Of a DNA stretch of 64,000 nt, positions 45,253-54,533 are shown one piece after another. The stretch covers positions 1,372-65,371 of the forward strand of contig NZ_BMMK01000030.1 of NCBI RefSeq assembly GCF_014645795.1, in the 5' to 3' direction. The number at the start of each line of letters is the position of its first letter. The first letter of the stretch is position 1. Position numbers and translations under genes: made by a program. The stretch is from Longimycelium tulufanense (GTDB taxonomy: Bacteria; Actinomycetota; Actinomycetes; Mycobacteriales; Pseudonocardiaceae). The notes under the pieces were generated by a model that saw nothing but the letters and a program-made list of their open reading frames with translations, did no database searches and was not told where the DNA came from.

Positions 45253-46326
45253 ATGAGCCGGACGTCACGTACGGTCGCCGCCATGGCCCTCGGCTTCGCC
45301 ACCCTGCTGGCCGGCTGCGACAAGCCGGTCGCCGGGCTCCCCGCCGCCGCGGTCGAGCCGCCGGCCACCACCCCCCTCGAGCCTCCCGGCCGCCGGCTGC
45401 TGCCATTGCGCCCCGTGCCCATGCCGGCCGGGGAGTCGATCGCCTTCCTGCCCCGGGAGACCACCCGCCAGGTGCTCTGCCAGGCGATCGACGAGGACAA
45501 GTGGGCCGATCTCCTCGGCGGCGACGTGACCCGCCAGGTGCACGACACGTTCGGCTGCGAGGTGCGTGGCGGTGGTCTGCGGGTGCGGTTGGACACGACC
45601 GGCGGGCTCTACCACGCCGGCGTCATCAACCTCAGCGGTACCGAGGAGCGCACCGGTGATCTCGGCGGGCGCCGGGCCAGAGCCGTGGTGACGCCGGATG
45701 GCAAGGGAATCAGCGCGGCCGCGGTGGCGCTGACCCCAGCTGCCGAGTCGGAGGAGGTGCTGCACAACTACGTGAACTCGATCCGTCCGACGTTGACGAT
45801 CTCGGTGACCGCCGAGGAGTACGGGAGCGAGCATCGGCCGACTCACGAGGTGATGGTCGAGGTCGCCGAGGAGGTGGTGCCCGCGGTCACCCCGCAGGGC
45901 CCCACGTTCGCCGTGCCCGACCGGAAGGCCAACGGGGAGATCCCGTTCACCGAGATGCCGCTGGTGCGGAAGGGACGGATCGTGGACATGCCGTTGCCGC
46001 ACCAGGGCATGCAACTGTGCACCCTCGCCCGGGAACTACTCGGAGAGCACGCCAACGAGGCGAAGGTGACCGTGACCGACATCGGCCGGTGCATCCTGGG
46101 CACCGACCGCTGGAACGTCTACACCTACATCAACCACTTCAGCCCCCTGGAAGACGCCACGGAGCTGATCTCCGGGCGTCCCGCGGCGGTCGGACCGCAC
46201 GGGGACGCCCGGGTTCAGCTCCGCGACGACGCACCCGGCGTGTTGCACACCCAGGTCAGCCGGAACGCGCCGGTGGACCCGTGGGCCTACGCCGAGGAGG
46301 TCACCAGCCGGCTGCTGGCCGGCTGA
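45253..46326 (+). CDS. Lipoprotein, possibly with two DUF3558-like domains
   Basis: 357 residues. Lipobox LLAGC, Cys22. Two similar-looking halves begin with a Leu/Cys motif: QVLCQAIDEDKWADLLG near 75 and QLCTLARELLGEH near 252, each followed by a Cys-containing strand (TFGCEVR, IGRCILG). This suggests duplicated DUF3558-type surface domains (tentative). ATG with AAAGGGGG upstream. Confidence 0.75.
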   Translation: MSRTSRTVAAMALGFATLLAGCDKPVAGLPAAAVEPPATTPLEPPGRRLLPLRPVPMPAGESIAFLPRETTRQVLCQAIDEDKWADLLGGDVTRQVHDTFGCEVRGGGLRVRLDTTGGLYHAGVINLSGTEERTGDLGGRRARAVVTPDGKGISAAAVALTPAAESEEVLHNYVNSIRPTLTISVTAEEYGSEHRPTHEVMVEVAEEVVPAVTPQGPTFAVPDRKANGEIPFTEMPLVRKGRIVDMPLPHQGMQLCTLARELLGEHANEAKVTVTDIGRCILGTDRWNVYTYINHFSPLEDATELISGRPAAVGPHGDARVQLRDDAPGVLHTQVSRNAPVDPWAYAEEVTSRLLAG

Positions 46327-46328
46327 TT

Positions 46329-46350
46329 CCACGTAGATCGTCTACTGTGG
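46329..46350. terminator. Bidirectional hairpin between convergent genes
   Basis: CCACGTAGA pairs with TCTACTGTGG around TCG with one bulged T. Three bases after the plus-strand stop and 25 bases beyond the minus-strand stop at 46375. Confidence 0.6.
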
Positions 46351-46374
46351 ATGAGGCGATGGAGACAAGTCCAT

Positions 46375-46947
46375 TCAGAACGGCATGTTGATGCAGGCAA
46401 GCCGGGAACCGGCGCCTCCGGCCTCCCCGGGCGCGGTGGCCGTGTGGTGCTCGTGGATCACCACCGACTTTGCTCCGCCTTCACGGAAATGCCACGCGAC
46501 GTTCGTCGAGACGACCGCGTTGCCCTGTGCGTCGGTGGTGAAGTCGAGCCAGATCTCGTTGCGCGGGTTCGCATAGTCCGGGTCGGTCGACGTTCCAGGC
46601 TTGGGGTCGACGACGTTCTGGTAGTGCGGTCCCGCATTGGCGCCGGACGCCCCGCAGGAGTTGACATGGGCGTGCGCCCCGTAGGAGCGGTTCGGTACGA
46701 GCCCGTGGACAGCAAGGAGCACGTAGCTGCTGTCCGACGGGTACACCGCGGCCACGGCGGCGTTCGAGCCTTCGGGTACGAGCGAGGAGTTGTACGTGAT
46801 GGCGTTGGAGTGCCTTCCGTACTCGGTGAACGTCCCTGTGGTCGCGGTGGCGTAACCGGGCTTCGTGGTGGGGGAAGCTGCGGCGGGCACGGCGGTCGCG
46901 AGCGTGAGCGCCCCGAGCAATGTCGCCGTGAGGAGAGATCGGTTCAT
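46375..46947 (-). CDS. Secreted Cu/Zn superoxide dismutase-like protein
   Basis: 190 residues. Signal peptide cleaved near AAA-S. Greek-key strands with YGAHAHVNSCGASG, AGPHYQN and SVVIHEHHTATAPGEAGGAGSRLAC. These supply His ligands and the disulfide Cys of sodC-type proteins, but spacing differs from classical SodC, so metal binding and activity are uncertain. ATG start. Confidence 0.82.
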   Translation of the reverse strand: MNRSLLTATLLGALTLATAVPAAASPTTKPGYATATTGTFTEYGRHSNAITYNSSLVPEGSNAAVAAVYPSDSSYVLLAVHGLVPNRSYGAHAHVNSCGASGANAGPHYQNVVDPKPGTSTDPDYANPRNEIWLDFTTDAQGNAVVSTNVAWHFREGGAKSVVIHEHHTATAPGEAGGAGSRLACINMPF

Positions 46948-46991
46948 GTCTCCCTACTCTGGTCCAGATCTGTACCCGGTGCAGAGCCCGA

Positions 46992-47960
46992 ATGACAGGT
47001 TTTTCCGTTGTGCGTAGCGCGATCTACCTTGATTGGGTGAATTTCACCCGGGACCGCACCTGGCTCGTGGCCGGCGCGGCAGCGTTATGGGGAACGGATG
47101 GCCTGCTCCGCAAGCCGCTCGCCGACGCCTTGCCGCCCGCGACCGTTGTCCTCTGGGAGCACGTGATTGTTCTCGCGCTCCTCCTGCCGTGGCTCCCCGC
47201 GGCGTGGCGTGCGTTACAACGGTGCTCGGTGCGGGAACGTGTGGCCATGGTCACCATCGGTGCCGGCTCCTCCGCGGTGGCGACGGCGTTGTTCACCGCC
47301 GCGTTTCGGGTCGGTGATCCGGTGACACCGCTGGTGCTGCAGAAGTTGCAGCCGATGTTCGCGGTGCTGGCGGCCTTCGTGTTGCTCGGGGAGCGGATTC
47401 GCGTCGGTTATCTGGCGTTCGCGCTTCCCGCGCTGGCCGGGGCATGGTTGCTGACCTTCCCCGACCCGCTCCGGGTGCGTGTCGCGGCGGTGCAGGCCGC
47501 GCTGCTGGCCATCGGCGCCGCCGCGCTGTGGGCGGCGGGCACCGTGCTGGGGAGGCTGGTAAGCAAGCGGCTCGCGGCACGGGACGTGACCGTGCTGCGG
47601 TTCGCCTTCGGCCTCCCAGCGGCCGCGCTCGTGGTGTGGGGGCAGGGCGCGCCGGTCGCCGTGGGTTGGGACAACGTCGTCGGCCTGGCGTTGCTGGCGC
47701 TGGTGCCGGGCCTGCTCGCGCTCAGCGTCTACTACTGGGGACTTCGCGCGACTCCGGTGGCGCGCGCCACACTGGCAGAGCTGGCGTTCCCGGCGACGGC
47801 GGCGTTGATCGGTGTCGGGCTGCTCGGCACCCGGCTCACCGCCACGCAGTGGCTGGGATTCGGGCTGGTGGTGGCCTCGGTCACCGCGCTGGGGTGGCAC
47901 GAGCGGGTGCGACGGGTATCCGTGGTCGTCGAGCGGGGTGAGGAGGTGGCGGCACGGTGA
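46992..47960 (+). CDS. EamA/DMT-family transporter
   Basis: 322 residues, ten membrane helices in two EamA repeats (WGTDGLLRKPLAD start, LQKLQPMFAVLAAFVLLGE in repeat one, YYWGLRATPVARATLAELAFP in repeat two). Drug/metabolite exporter, substrate unknown. The ATG at 46992 has no clear ribosome site; GTG at 47037 (VNFTRDRTW) is a good alternative. Overlaps the next gene (GTGA). Confidence 0.87.
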   Translation: MTGFSVVRSAIYLDWVNFTRDRTWLVAGAAALWGTDGLLRKPLADALPPATVVLWEHVIVLALLLPWLPAAWRALQRCSVRERVAMVTIGAGSSAVATALFTAAFRVGDPVTPLVLQKLQPMFAVLAAFVLLGERIRVGYLAFALPALAGAWLLTFPDPLRVRVAAVQAALLAIGAAALWAAGTVLGRLVSKRLAARDVTVLRFAFGLPAAALVVWGQGAPVAVGWDNVVGLALLALVPGLLALSVYYWGLRATPVARATLAELAFPATAALIGVGLLGTRLTATQWLGFGLVVASVTALGWHERVRRVSVVVERGEEVAAR

Positions 47961-48427
47961 GCACTCCCGAGCCGGATGTGCACCAGCGGCTCGCGCGCAA
48001 CCTCAACGAGCTCCTGCAGGAGCTGCGCGTGGCGGTGGCCGGGGTGCAGATCCTGTTTGCGTTCCTGCTCGCGGTGACCTTCACCGAAGCCTTCCGGGAG
48101 GCCACCGCCTTCCAGCGCGGTACCCACCTCGTGACCGTGCTGCTCGCGACCGGTTCCACGGTGCTGCTGATCACGCCCGCGGCGTGGCACCGGCTGCTGT
48201 TCCGCTACGGCCGGCGGCAGGAGATCCTCCGGGCGGCCAACGGCTTCGCCGTGTCCGGGCTCGCGCTGCTGGCCGCCGCCATGACCGGCACCGTGCTCCT
48301 GGTGGCCGACGTCATCCTCGGCGGCTGGGTGGCCGCGCTGCTCGCCGTGCTGGTGGGGGCGGCGTTCGGGCTGCTGTGGTTCCTCCTGCCGCTCCGGCTC
48401 CGGCTGCACCGCAGGCCCCACGACTAG
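47957..48427 (+). CDS. DUF6328-type four-helix membrane protein
   Basis: 156 residues. N-terminal NLNELLQELRVAVAGVQILFAFLL then three more membrane helices, with HRLLFRYGRRQEILR in the loop. Matches the DUF6328 pattern of actinobacterial small membrane proteins. GTG start overlaps the transporter stop. Function unknown. Confidence 0.82.
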   Translation: MSTPEPDVHQRLARNLNELLQELRVAVAGVQILFAFLLAVTFTEAFREATAFQRGTHLVTVLLATGSTVLLITPAAWHRLLFRYGRRQEILRAANGFAVSGLALLAAAMTGTVLLVADVILGGWVAALLAVLVGAAFGLLWFLLPLRLRLHRRPHD

Positions 48428-48489
48428 CTGGGCCGCCGTCGTCGCTGCCTTGGGGGCTGGCCGGCCGGTTCGGCGGTTAGCCCCAGGGC

Positions 48490-49824
48490 TCAGCCCACGT
48501 CGCGGCGGAGCAGGTCCTCCTCGGTCTCACGGCGCACCAGCAGCCTGGCCACGCCGCCCTCCACGGCCAGCACCGGCGGGCGGCCGACCATGTTGTAGTT
48601 CGAGGCCAGCGAGTGGTGGTAGGCGCCGGTGCAGGGCACGGCCAGGAGGTCGCCGGCCCGCAGGTCGTGGGGGAGCGGCACCTCGCGCGCGAGGACGTCG
48701 CCCGACTCGCAGTGCCGGCCGACGACGGTGGCCGGCTGCGTCGGGAACGTGTGGGGGCGGCCGATCAGTCGCACCGCGTACTGGGCGCCGTAGAGGGCCG
48801 GGCGGGGGTTGTCGCTCATGCCGCCGTCGACCGCGACCCAGCGGCGGGTCGTGTTCTTGACCGCGGTGACGCGGTAGACGGTGACGCCGGCGGTGGCGAC
48901 CAGGGCGCGGCCGGGCTCGATCGTCAGCCGCGGGACGCGTAGGCCGTGGCGGTGGCACTCGTCGTGGACCGCGACCTCGATGCGGTTGGCGAAGCCGGCG
49001 AGATCGAACTCCTCGTCGCCGGGAAGCTGCGGGACCGCGTGGCCGCCGCCGATGTTGAGCTCGGGCAGCTCCACACCATGCTCGTCGCGGATGCGGGCCA
49101 TCAGGCCGATCAGCCGGCGGGTGGCCTCCTCGAAGCTGGCGACCTTGCGGATCTGGGAGCCGATGTGACCGTGCAGACCGACCAGGCCCAAGCTCGGCTC
49201 GGCCAGCACCCGTCGCACCGCCTCGGCTGCGGCGCCCGTGCTCAGCGGGAAGCCGAACTTCTGGTCGTCGGTGCCGGTGGTGATCGAGGCGTGCGTCTGG
49301 CCGTCCACGCCGGGCGCCACCCGGACCAGCACCCGCTGGCGGTCGCGGACCAGTGCGCCGAGCTGGTCGATCTCGTCCAGGGAGTCGATCACGATGCGGC
49401 CGACGTGCAGGGCCAGTGCAGCCTTGAGGTCCTCGGGGGTCTTGGCGTTGCCGTGCAGCAGGATCCGCTCGGCGGGGAAGCCGACCGAGCGCGCGACCGC
49501 CAGCTCGCCCGCGGAACAGACGTCCAGGGACAGGCCCTCGTCGGCGACCAGGCGGGCCATCGCGCGGCACAGGAAGGCCTTGCTGGCGTAGGCGACCTCG
49601 GCGTGGGGCAGGGCGGCGCGGTAGGCGCGGCAGCGGCGTCGCACGTCGGTGGTGTCCAGCAGCTGCAGTGGGGTGCCGAAGCGGTTGGCCAGCTCCGCCA
49701 CCCGCAGGTCGCCGACCCGCAGGTCGCCGTGCGCGTCGACAGTGGTTCCGGTGGGCCAGACGCGCGACTCCAGTCGGGCCTGGACCATGCTCCGCATGGT
49801 GGGTAGGAGCTCTGCCAGTGTCAC
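48490..49824 (-). CDS. LysA-like diaminopimelate decarboxylase family protein
   Basis: 444 residues, fold-type III PLP enzyme. PLP Lys82 in YASKAFLC; HGHIGSQ, the Gly-rich IGGGHAVPQ and CESGDVLA with catalytic Cys. NYNMVGRP at the end is typical of LysA. Converts meso-DAP to lysine, or a related carboxylated substrate. GTG at 49824 is chosen for its GGGAGG site although the frame opens at 49923. Upstream 49825-50118 is non-coding. Confidence 0.9.
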   Translation of the reverse strand: MTLAELLPTMRSMVQARLESRVWPTGTTVDAHGDLRVGDLRVAELANRFGTPLQLLDTTDVRRRCRAYRAALPHAEVAYASKAFLCRAMARLVADEGLSLDVCSAGELAVARSVGFPAERILLHGNAKTPEDLKAALALHVGRIVIDSLDEIDQLGALVRDRQRVLVRVAPGVDGQTHASITTGTDDQKFGFPLSTGAAAEAVRRVLAEPSLGLVGLHGHIGSQIRKVASFEEATRRLIGLMARIRDEHGVELPELNIGGGHAVPQLPGDEEFDLAGFANRIEVAVHDECHRHGLRVPRLTIEPGRALVATAGVTVYRVTAVKNTTRRWVAVDGGMSDNPRPALYGAQYAVRLIGRPHTFPTQPATVVGRHCESGDVLAREVPLPHDLRAGDLLAVPCTGAYHHSLASNYNMVGRPPVLAVEGGVARLLVRRETEEDLLRRDVG

Positions 49825-50118
49825 CGTTTCCTCCCGGTGGGGCTCTGGACACCGCCCACAGAACCCCGCTCCGGTGCGGGAGTCCGGGGGTTCGGACGCA
49901 GTCATGACGCCCTCGGCCGCCATGTTTACGGCCTGGTAACACGCGCGTGACCGGGGCCACGGGGCCGTTCGGCCGCTTCGGCCAGATCAGGCAGGCCGAC
50001 ACGCCCGGATGCGTCCCGGGGCACGTTTCCGCTGGTCGGAGCGGGAGTGATCAGGACGATCAGGCTCATCTGTCAGGACCACACCACCGGCCGCCCATCG
50101 TCGTCTAGCCTTGTGCCC

Positions 50119-50191
50119 GGGCCGCTAGCTCAATTGGCAGAGCAGCGGACTTTTAATCCGCGGGTTGTGGGTTCGAGTCCCACGCGGCCCA
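50119..50191 (+). tRNA. tRNA-Lys (anticodon TTT)
   Basis: 73 bases. Acceptor arm GGGCCGC/GCGGCCC with discriminator A50191, D-loop AGCTCAATTGGCAGAGC, anticodon stem GCGGA/TCCGC around loop CTTTTAA, T-arm GGTTCGAGTCC. CCA is not fully encoded (ACC follows). Confidence 0.96.
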
Positions 50192-50802
50192 CCGACTGTG
50201 TAAGTACGCGAACCGGACACGGCGAGACCCGGGCTGGTCAAGAGGCCTGTGCCGGATCTCGCGGCCGGGGCGTGAGGTTGCGGCGAGCCGGCTTCTGGCG
50301 GCTCTTGCTGGTGCGGGCCGGCTGTGGTCGGCCGGGGCCGGCGCGTAACAGGCTGAGGACGGCGAGCGCGCGGTCACCACGGTCGGCGTGACAGCACAGC
50401 AACGACACCGGCCACGAGCGTCACCAGCGCGATCAGGCCCTACCGCAGAACGACGAATGCCGCGATCGGGACTGGTGCGGCGCGAGCAGCTCAACGGAAG
50501 CGGACGCAGCGCTGTCTCCCTCGCGGAGCAAAGATGGAGCGCCTGTACCTCCACGGCCAACCGCGGACCCCACTGGCGCGACCACCGAACAGCTACAGAC
50601 GGCCTTGTCGAACGCAGCCTGGCACGAATTGCCAGGCGTCGTATGGAACAGTAGATCTCCGTAACTATCGTCCGGCTCTGCCGCCTGTGGACGGCGTTGG
50701 GAGAGTATGGCTGGGCGAATTTTTCCTGTTCCCTGCCATCAAGAGCCCGCCTAGCGTTCGATCCTTCTCCGGAGCGGCAACGGCGGGAGCGATGCGTTCG
50801 TG
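50192..50802. other. 611-base gap downstream of tRNA-Lys
   Basis: No convincing gene, repeat of the tRNA 3' end or integrase remnant is visible. Open frames lack codon bias. Contains short AT-richer patches around 50640-50670. Confidence 0.45.
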
Positions 50803-51030
50803 TCAGGGCGCGACAAGGAGAACGGCCACCACGAAGAGGACGAGGGTGGCCGCCAACACGATCAGGCCGGCAAGAACCATGGGCCGCTTGGGGTTCCCGC
50901 GCCGCAAGGAGTCGCGCAGCGAAGGACGGCTCCAGACGGAGTCCCGTCCGGTAGGACGGTACGCGGGGATCTCCTCGCGCATCCGTTCCACGTGCGCGGC
51001 AAACTCCACGTTGGAGCGCTCGGTACCCAC
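50803..51030 (-). CDS. Small C-terminally anchored membrane protein
   Basis: 75 residues from GTG 51030. N-terminal soluble part VGTERSNVEFAAHVERMREEIPAY, a basic linker, then one membrane helix (MVLAGLIVLAATLVLFVVAVLL) at the very C-terminus. Tail-anchored topology likely. No family recognised; coding bias supports it. Confidence 0.6.
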   Translation of the reverse strand: MGTERSNVEFAAHVERMREEIPAYRPTGRDSVWSRPSLRDSLRRGNPKRPMVLAGLIVLAATLVLFVVAVLLVAP

Positions 51031-51125
51031 ACGCGATCGTAGATTGCCGATACGGTGCGGCGGGCCCGGTTTGCCGGGGTAGGGACTGCGCAATTCCCTT
51101 GGCCTGTTCCGATGGACGCAGGCGG

Positions 51126-51518
51126 TCAGCCCATACCGGTGACGTGGTTCGGGGTGAGGCGGATGACCACGCGGACGTCGTCCGGCCCGTCCGCGGTGTA
51201 GTCGCCGCCGGTGTACTTGCGCGACAACTTGTTGATCAGCTCGCGTCCGCCTTCGGTGGTGAGACTGACCTGACCGCGCACCTCGATGTAGTGGTAGGGA
51301 TTCTCCCGGTCGAACAGGCTGACGCTCACCCGCGGGTCACGGCGCAGGTTCCGTTCCTTCTTCCGTCCGACGACCGTGGAGAACAGCAGGTCGTCGCCGT
51401 CCCGTCCGACCCACACCACGCTGGTGTGCGGGCTGCCGTCCACGTTGAGCGTCGCCAGCGTTGCGAAGTTGATGCCATCAATCAGCCGCTGGGCCTTCGG
51501 CGAGAGCGTCACAGACAT
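51126..51518 (-). CDS. PPOX-class F420-dependent split-barrel oxidoreductase
   Basis: 130 residues. FATLATLNVDGSPHTSVVWV is the N-terminal split-barrel signature of F420/FMN-binding Rv1155-like proteins, quoted by FATLATLN. RKKERNLRRDPRVSVSLFD binds the cofactor phosphate. Typical length. Reduces an unknown substrate with F420H2. ATG start. Confidence 0.88.
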   Translation of the reverse strand: MSVTLSPKAQRLIDGINFATLATLNVDGSPHTSVVWVGRDGDDLLFSTVVGRKKERNLRRDPRVSVSLFDRENPYHYIEVRGQVSLTTEGGRELINKLSRKYTGGDYTADGPDDVRVVIRLTPNHVTGMG

Positions 51519-51661
51519 GGTTCCGAGCGTACGACCAGGTTCGGGAACTCGCTGGGTACCTACGACCTGCCCACTTCGAAGAAAAGGAGAAACGGCAGGA
51601 GAAGGGCAGAGGGACGCCCCCGACGAGCGGAGCCGAAGGAACGACCGAGCCCCGCGCGCCG

Positions 51662-51706
51662 CCGGTGGTGGGGCCAACCAGCACGAGCGGTCGGCCCCAC
51701 CACCAG
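51662..51706 (-). terminator. Hairpin after the DUF4190-like gene
   Basis: Arms 51662-51675 and 51693-51706 pair over 12-13 positions, 17-base loop. Begins six bases after the minus-strand stop at 51712. Confidence 0.65.
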
Positions 51707-51711
51707 CCTTG

Positions 51712-52485
51712 TCAGTTGATCGTCCAGAACGCGGCGGGCTTACCACCGATGCCGTTCATTTGGATCTTTGCACCTTCGAGCTTGGCGGGGTCGACGTCGA
51801 AGACGATCCAGCCGTCCGTCTTCTGGCCGACGGCCAGGTTGGCGCCGTCGAGTCGCTTGCCCTCCAACCCGGAGACGAAGGTGGTCTCGCTGACGGTGCC
51901 GTCACCGTGGACAAGTCGGAAGTCAGCGCTGCTGACATGGTGGCTGCCACTGGTCTTGGTGACAGTCGCGTCGACATGTGCCGTGAGGTACGCGCCGCGC
52001 TGGGGGTTCTCGAACTGGCTCCCAACGTTGGCGTTGGGGTTGATCTGCGACACGTTCACAGTGAGCTCGTTGCCCAGTCCCGCGCTGACGTTGATCGGTG
52101 TTCCAGCTGCTGCTGTGGCGATACCGCCATCGTCGACCTTACCAGGCTTGGTTTCCCCACCCACCGTGGATGACGGACCTTTACCGAGTTCGTCGACGGC
52201 TTTGAAAAACAGCACCATTCCAAGGATGCCTACGACGATGGCCAACGCCGAAAGAATGACGCCGGAGAGCGCGACCTTGCTGTTCGTGGCGTGGCCTCGC
52301 CGGACGCGTGCACGACCGGCCAGGCCCAGAATCAGGCCGGTGACCCCGGCGATGATCGCGAGCCAGCCGGTCAGCGGCGTCAGAGCCAGGACCAATCCGA
52401 TGAGTCCGAGAATGAGCGAGGCGATGCCAAGGCCGTTCCGCGGCGGAGCCTGGGGCGGCATTGGCTCAGAGGTAGGAAGTGTCAC
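51712..52485 (-). CDS. Membrane protein with DUF4190-like helices and DUF4352-like extracellular domain
   Basis: 257 residues. Proline-rich start, two to three membrane helices (about 20-105, with GLGIASLILGLIGLVLAL and VALSGVILSALAIVVGILG), then an extracellular beta domain from about 125 (GLGNELTVNVSQINPNAN, GQKTDGWIVFDV), the telomeric-repeat-binding/DUF4352 immunoglobulin-like pattern. GTG at 52485 is preceded by GAGAGGG. Function unknown. Confidence 0.82.
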   Translation of the reverse strand: MTLPTSEPMPPQAPPRNGLGIASLILGLIGLVLALTPLTGWLAIIAGVTGLILGLAGRARVRRGHATNSKVALSGVILSALAIVVGILGMVLFFKAVDELGKGPSSTVGGETKPGKVDDGGIATAAAGTPINVSAGLGNELTVNVSQINPNANVGSQFENPQRGAYLTAHVDATVTKTSGSHHVSSADFRLVHGDGTVSETTFVSGLEGKRLDGANLAVGQKTDGWIVFDVDPAKLEGAKIQMNGIGGKPAAFWTIN

Positions 52486-52804
52486 GGTGCCCTCTCTGAA
52501 CAAATTTCGAGTCTTGCGGCTGTGGCATGGAAGGGAGGACGCAAGCCTTGCCTATCCGGCCGGTGAAAGGTTGCCACTGTCGATTTCGTGATGGAGGTGT
52601 GACGGAAAAATGACGGTGGTTTTGTGTGGTTAGATTCTTTCGTTCACTGATTCTGGTCCAAACGGGTGGATAGTCAGTTTCGATGGGTGAAGATGGCTGA
52701 GAGTGTTTGCCTTTTCTCCGCCCGCCTGGGCGGCGGGTCCCGGCTCCCTCTGCTCGGAAAGCTCCGCGTGACGATCAGCACCCTTACGTGTCCGGATTGA
52801 CCGC

Positions 52805-52835
52805 TTGACCTTGACGTAGCGTCAACTTCTACCGT
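52805..52835 (+). promoter_or_regulatory. MerR-type promoter with 19-bp spacer and operator
   Basis: -35 TTGACC (52805-52810), 19-base spacer, -10 TACCGT (52830-52835). Inside the spacer sits the inverted repeat TTGACG-TAG-CGTCAA (52811-52825). This overlong spacer with a central dyad is the classical MerR activation geometry. 56 bases before the TipA-like gene. The upstream part of this gap (52486-52800) shows no gene. Confidence 0.75.
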
Positions 52836-52890
52836 GGTTGTCGGGTCGGACGGACCGGTTCGTGCGGGCAGGAACGGGAGGTGGTTCGCG

Positions 52891-53652
52891 ATGGCGTGGT
52901 CGATCGCCCAGGTGGCGCGGATGTCGAAGGTGACATCCCGGACGCTGCGGCACTACGACGCCATCGGGCTGCTGCCGCCGGCCTATGTCGGCAGCAACGG
53001 ATACCGCTACTACGAGCAGGAACAGCTGCTGCGCCTGCAGCAGATCATGTTGTTCCGCGAGCTCGGCCTGGGCCTGGAGGCGATAGCCGAGATCCTCTCC
53101 GGCCGCCACGACAGCGTCACGGTGCTGCGCAAGCACCATGAGTGGCTACAGGCCGAGCGGGAGCGGTTCGGCGCGCTCGCCCAGACCGTCGCCCGCACGA
53201 TCGAGCAGCTGGAAGGAGGTGACACGGTGCAACCGCAGGAGCTGTTCGAGGGTTTCGACGCCGACCGGCAGGCTCGATACGAGGCCGAGCTGGTCGAGCG
53301 GTTCGGCGAGTGCATCGAGGCGAAGATCGCCGAGAGCAAGCGCGGGATGTCGACGTGGACCAAGGAGGACGCAACGGATTTCACGGCGGGATGGAAGCGG
53401 ATCATCGAGAACTTCCGCGACGTCGCCGCCGAAGGCGCCTCCGTCGACGACCGGCGCACGCTGGACGCGGTCGACGAGCACTACCGGTGGCTCTGTAGGG
53501 CCTGGACACCCAACCGGGAGTCCTACACGGGGCTCGGCCGGCTGTACGCCGAGTACCCCGACTTCCGGTCCCAGTTCGAGGACCTGCGTCCGGGGCTCGC
53601 CGATTTCGTGGGGGACGCGATGGCCGCGTACGCACGAGCCCGGCTGAGCTGA
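52891..53652 (+). CDS. TipA-like MerR-family regulator with TipAS domain
   Basis: 253 residues. N-terminal MerR helix-turn-helix (SIAQVARMSKVTSRTLRHYDAIGLLPP), coiled coil about 75-115, then a TipAS_antibiotic-recognition domain (about 135-250) with HYRWLCRAWTPNRESYTGLGRLYAEYPDFR, quoted by YTGLGRLY. TipAL binds thiopeptide antibiotics and activates its own promoter. ATG at 52891 has GGGAGG upstream. The promoter described above supports autoactivation. Confidence 0.9.
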   Translation: MAWSIAQVARMSKVTSRTLRHYDAIGLLPPAYVGSNGYRYYEQEQLLRLQQIMLFRELGLGLEAIAEILSGRHDSVTVLRKHHEWLQAERERFGALAQTVARTIEQLEGGDTVQPQELFEGFDADRQARYEAELVERFGECIEAKIAESKRGMSTWTKEDATDFTAGWKRIIENFRDVAAEGASVDDRRTLDAVDEHYRWLCRAWTPNRESYTGLGRLYAEYPDFRSQFEDLRPGLADFVGDAMAAYARARLS

Positions 53653-53852
53653 GGGCCCGACCCGGTCAACGGGGTCACTGAGCCCACGACTCGGCCGTGC
53701 TAGCGGCCCGAGTGCTAGCGGCTCGATCCTGCGGATGGCTGAGGCGTTGATCGCCGCGCCATCCAAGTAGGTCAGTCGGTCGCTCGACCCTGCACGCAGG
53801 TTGGGCGGCCGAGCCGGCGGCCTGGGTAGGAGCCGCGGATCCTCCCAGGCGG

Positions 53853-54521
53853 TCAGCCGGCCAACGCGGCTCGTGCGAGGTGGTCGGCGTGTCGGGTCGT
53901 CTCCGGCAGCCGGTACCGGGGCGAGAGCCAGAGCGTGAGCCGGGCCGCCACCTCCAGGTCCAGCTTGTGTCCCACCGAGACGAAAACCGGCTTCACCTCG
54001 TCCTGCGTCCGCAGCGCGCGACCCACGACGTCCTCGCCGATTCGGAGCGGAGTCCAGTCCCCACGCGCCGGCCCGGGCGGCTCGTACCGGCCGAGTGACG
54101 TCTTCGCCACCCCGATGCACGGCAGGTCCGTCAACACGCCCACGTGGCAGGCCAGGCCGAACCGCCGTGGATGCGCCAAACCGTGCCCATCCACGACAAG
54201 CAGGTCCGGCCTGGTACGCAACTCCTGCAACGCGCGAATCAACGACGGCAGTTCGCGAAACGCGAAAAGACCTGTGACATAAGGGAAATCTGTCGAGCCT
54301 GTCAAGATGGACTCGTCCACCTGGTCCAGGGTTTCGGCGTCGAGCACGCTGATCGCCGCGGCAAGGCGCCCGCTGTCCTCCTCGTAGGCCACATCCAGTC
54401 CCGCCACCGTGCGTGGACGTGGGATCGTGCCGCCGACCTTCACCAGCCCCCGCAACCGTTCCTGGACGGCTTCGGCCTCGTCGACGGTCATCGGCCACTC
54501 GTGCAGATGGTGCAGGCGCAT
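53853..54521 (-). CDS. nfi: Endonuclease V
   Basis: 222 residues. Catalytic D43 in VAGLDVAYEED, E91 in FRELPSL, D112 and H114 in VDGHGLAHPRRFG: the complete EndoV metal site. Also GVAKTSLGRY. Cleaves DNA or RNA 3' to deaminated inosine. ATG start; a second Met at residue 11 is possible. Thirteen bases after the SUFU-domain gene, same strand. Confidence 0.95.
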   Translation of the reverse strand: MRLHHLHEWPMTVDEAEAVQERLRGLVKVGGTIPRPRTVAGLDVAYEEDSGRLAAAISVLDAETLDQVDESILTGSTDFPYVTGLFAFRELPSLIRALQELRTRPDLLVVDGHGLAHPRRFGLACHVGVLTDLPCIGVAKTSLGRYEPPGPARGDWTPLRIGEDVVGRALRTQDEVKPVFVSVGHKLDLEVAARLTLWLSPRYRLPETTRHADHLARAALAG

Positions 54522-54533
54522 CAGCGGGTCCCG

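Noticed and set aside
50119-50802. tRNA-Lys as an integration site for a mobile element
   Set aside because: No integrase, no repeated tRNA 3' end and no phage-like genes downstream.
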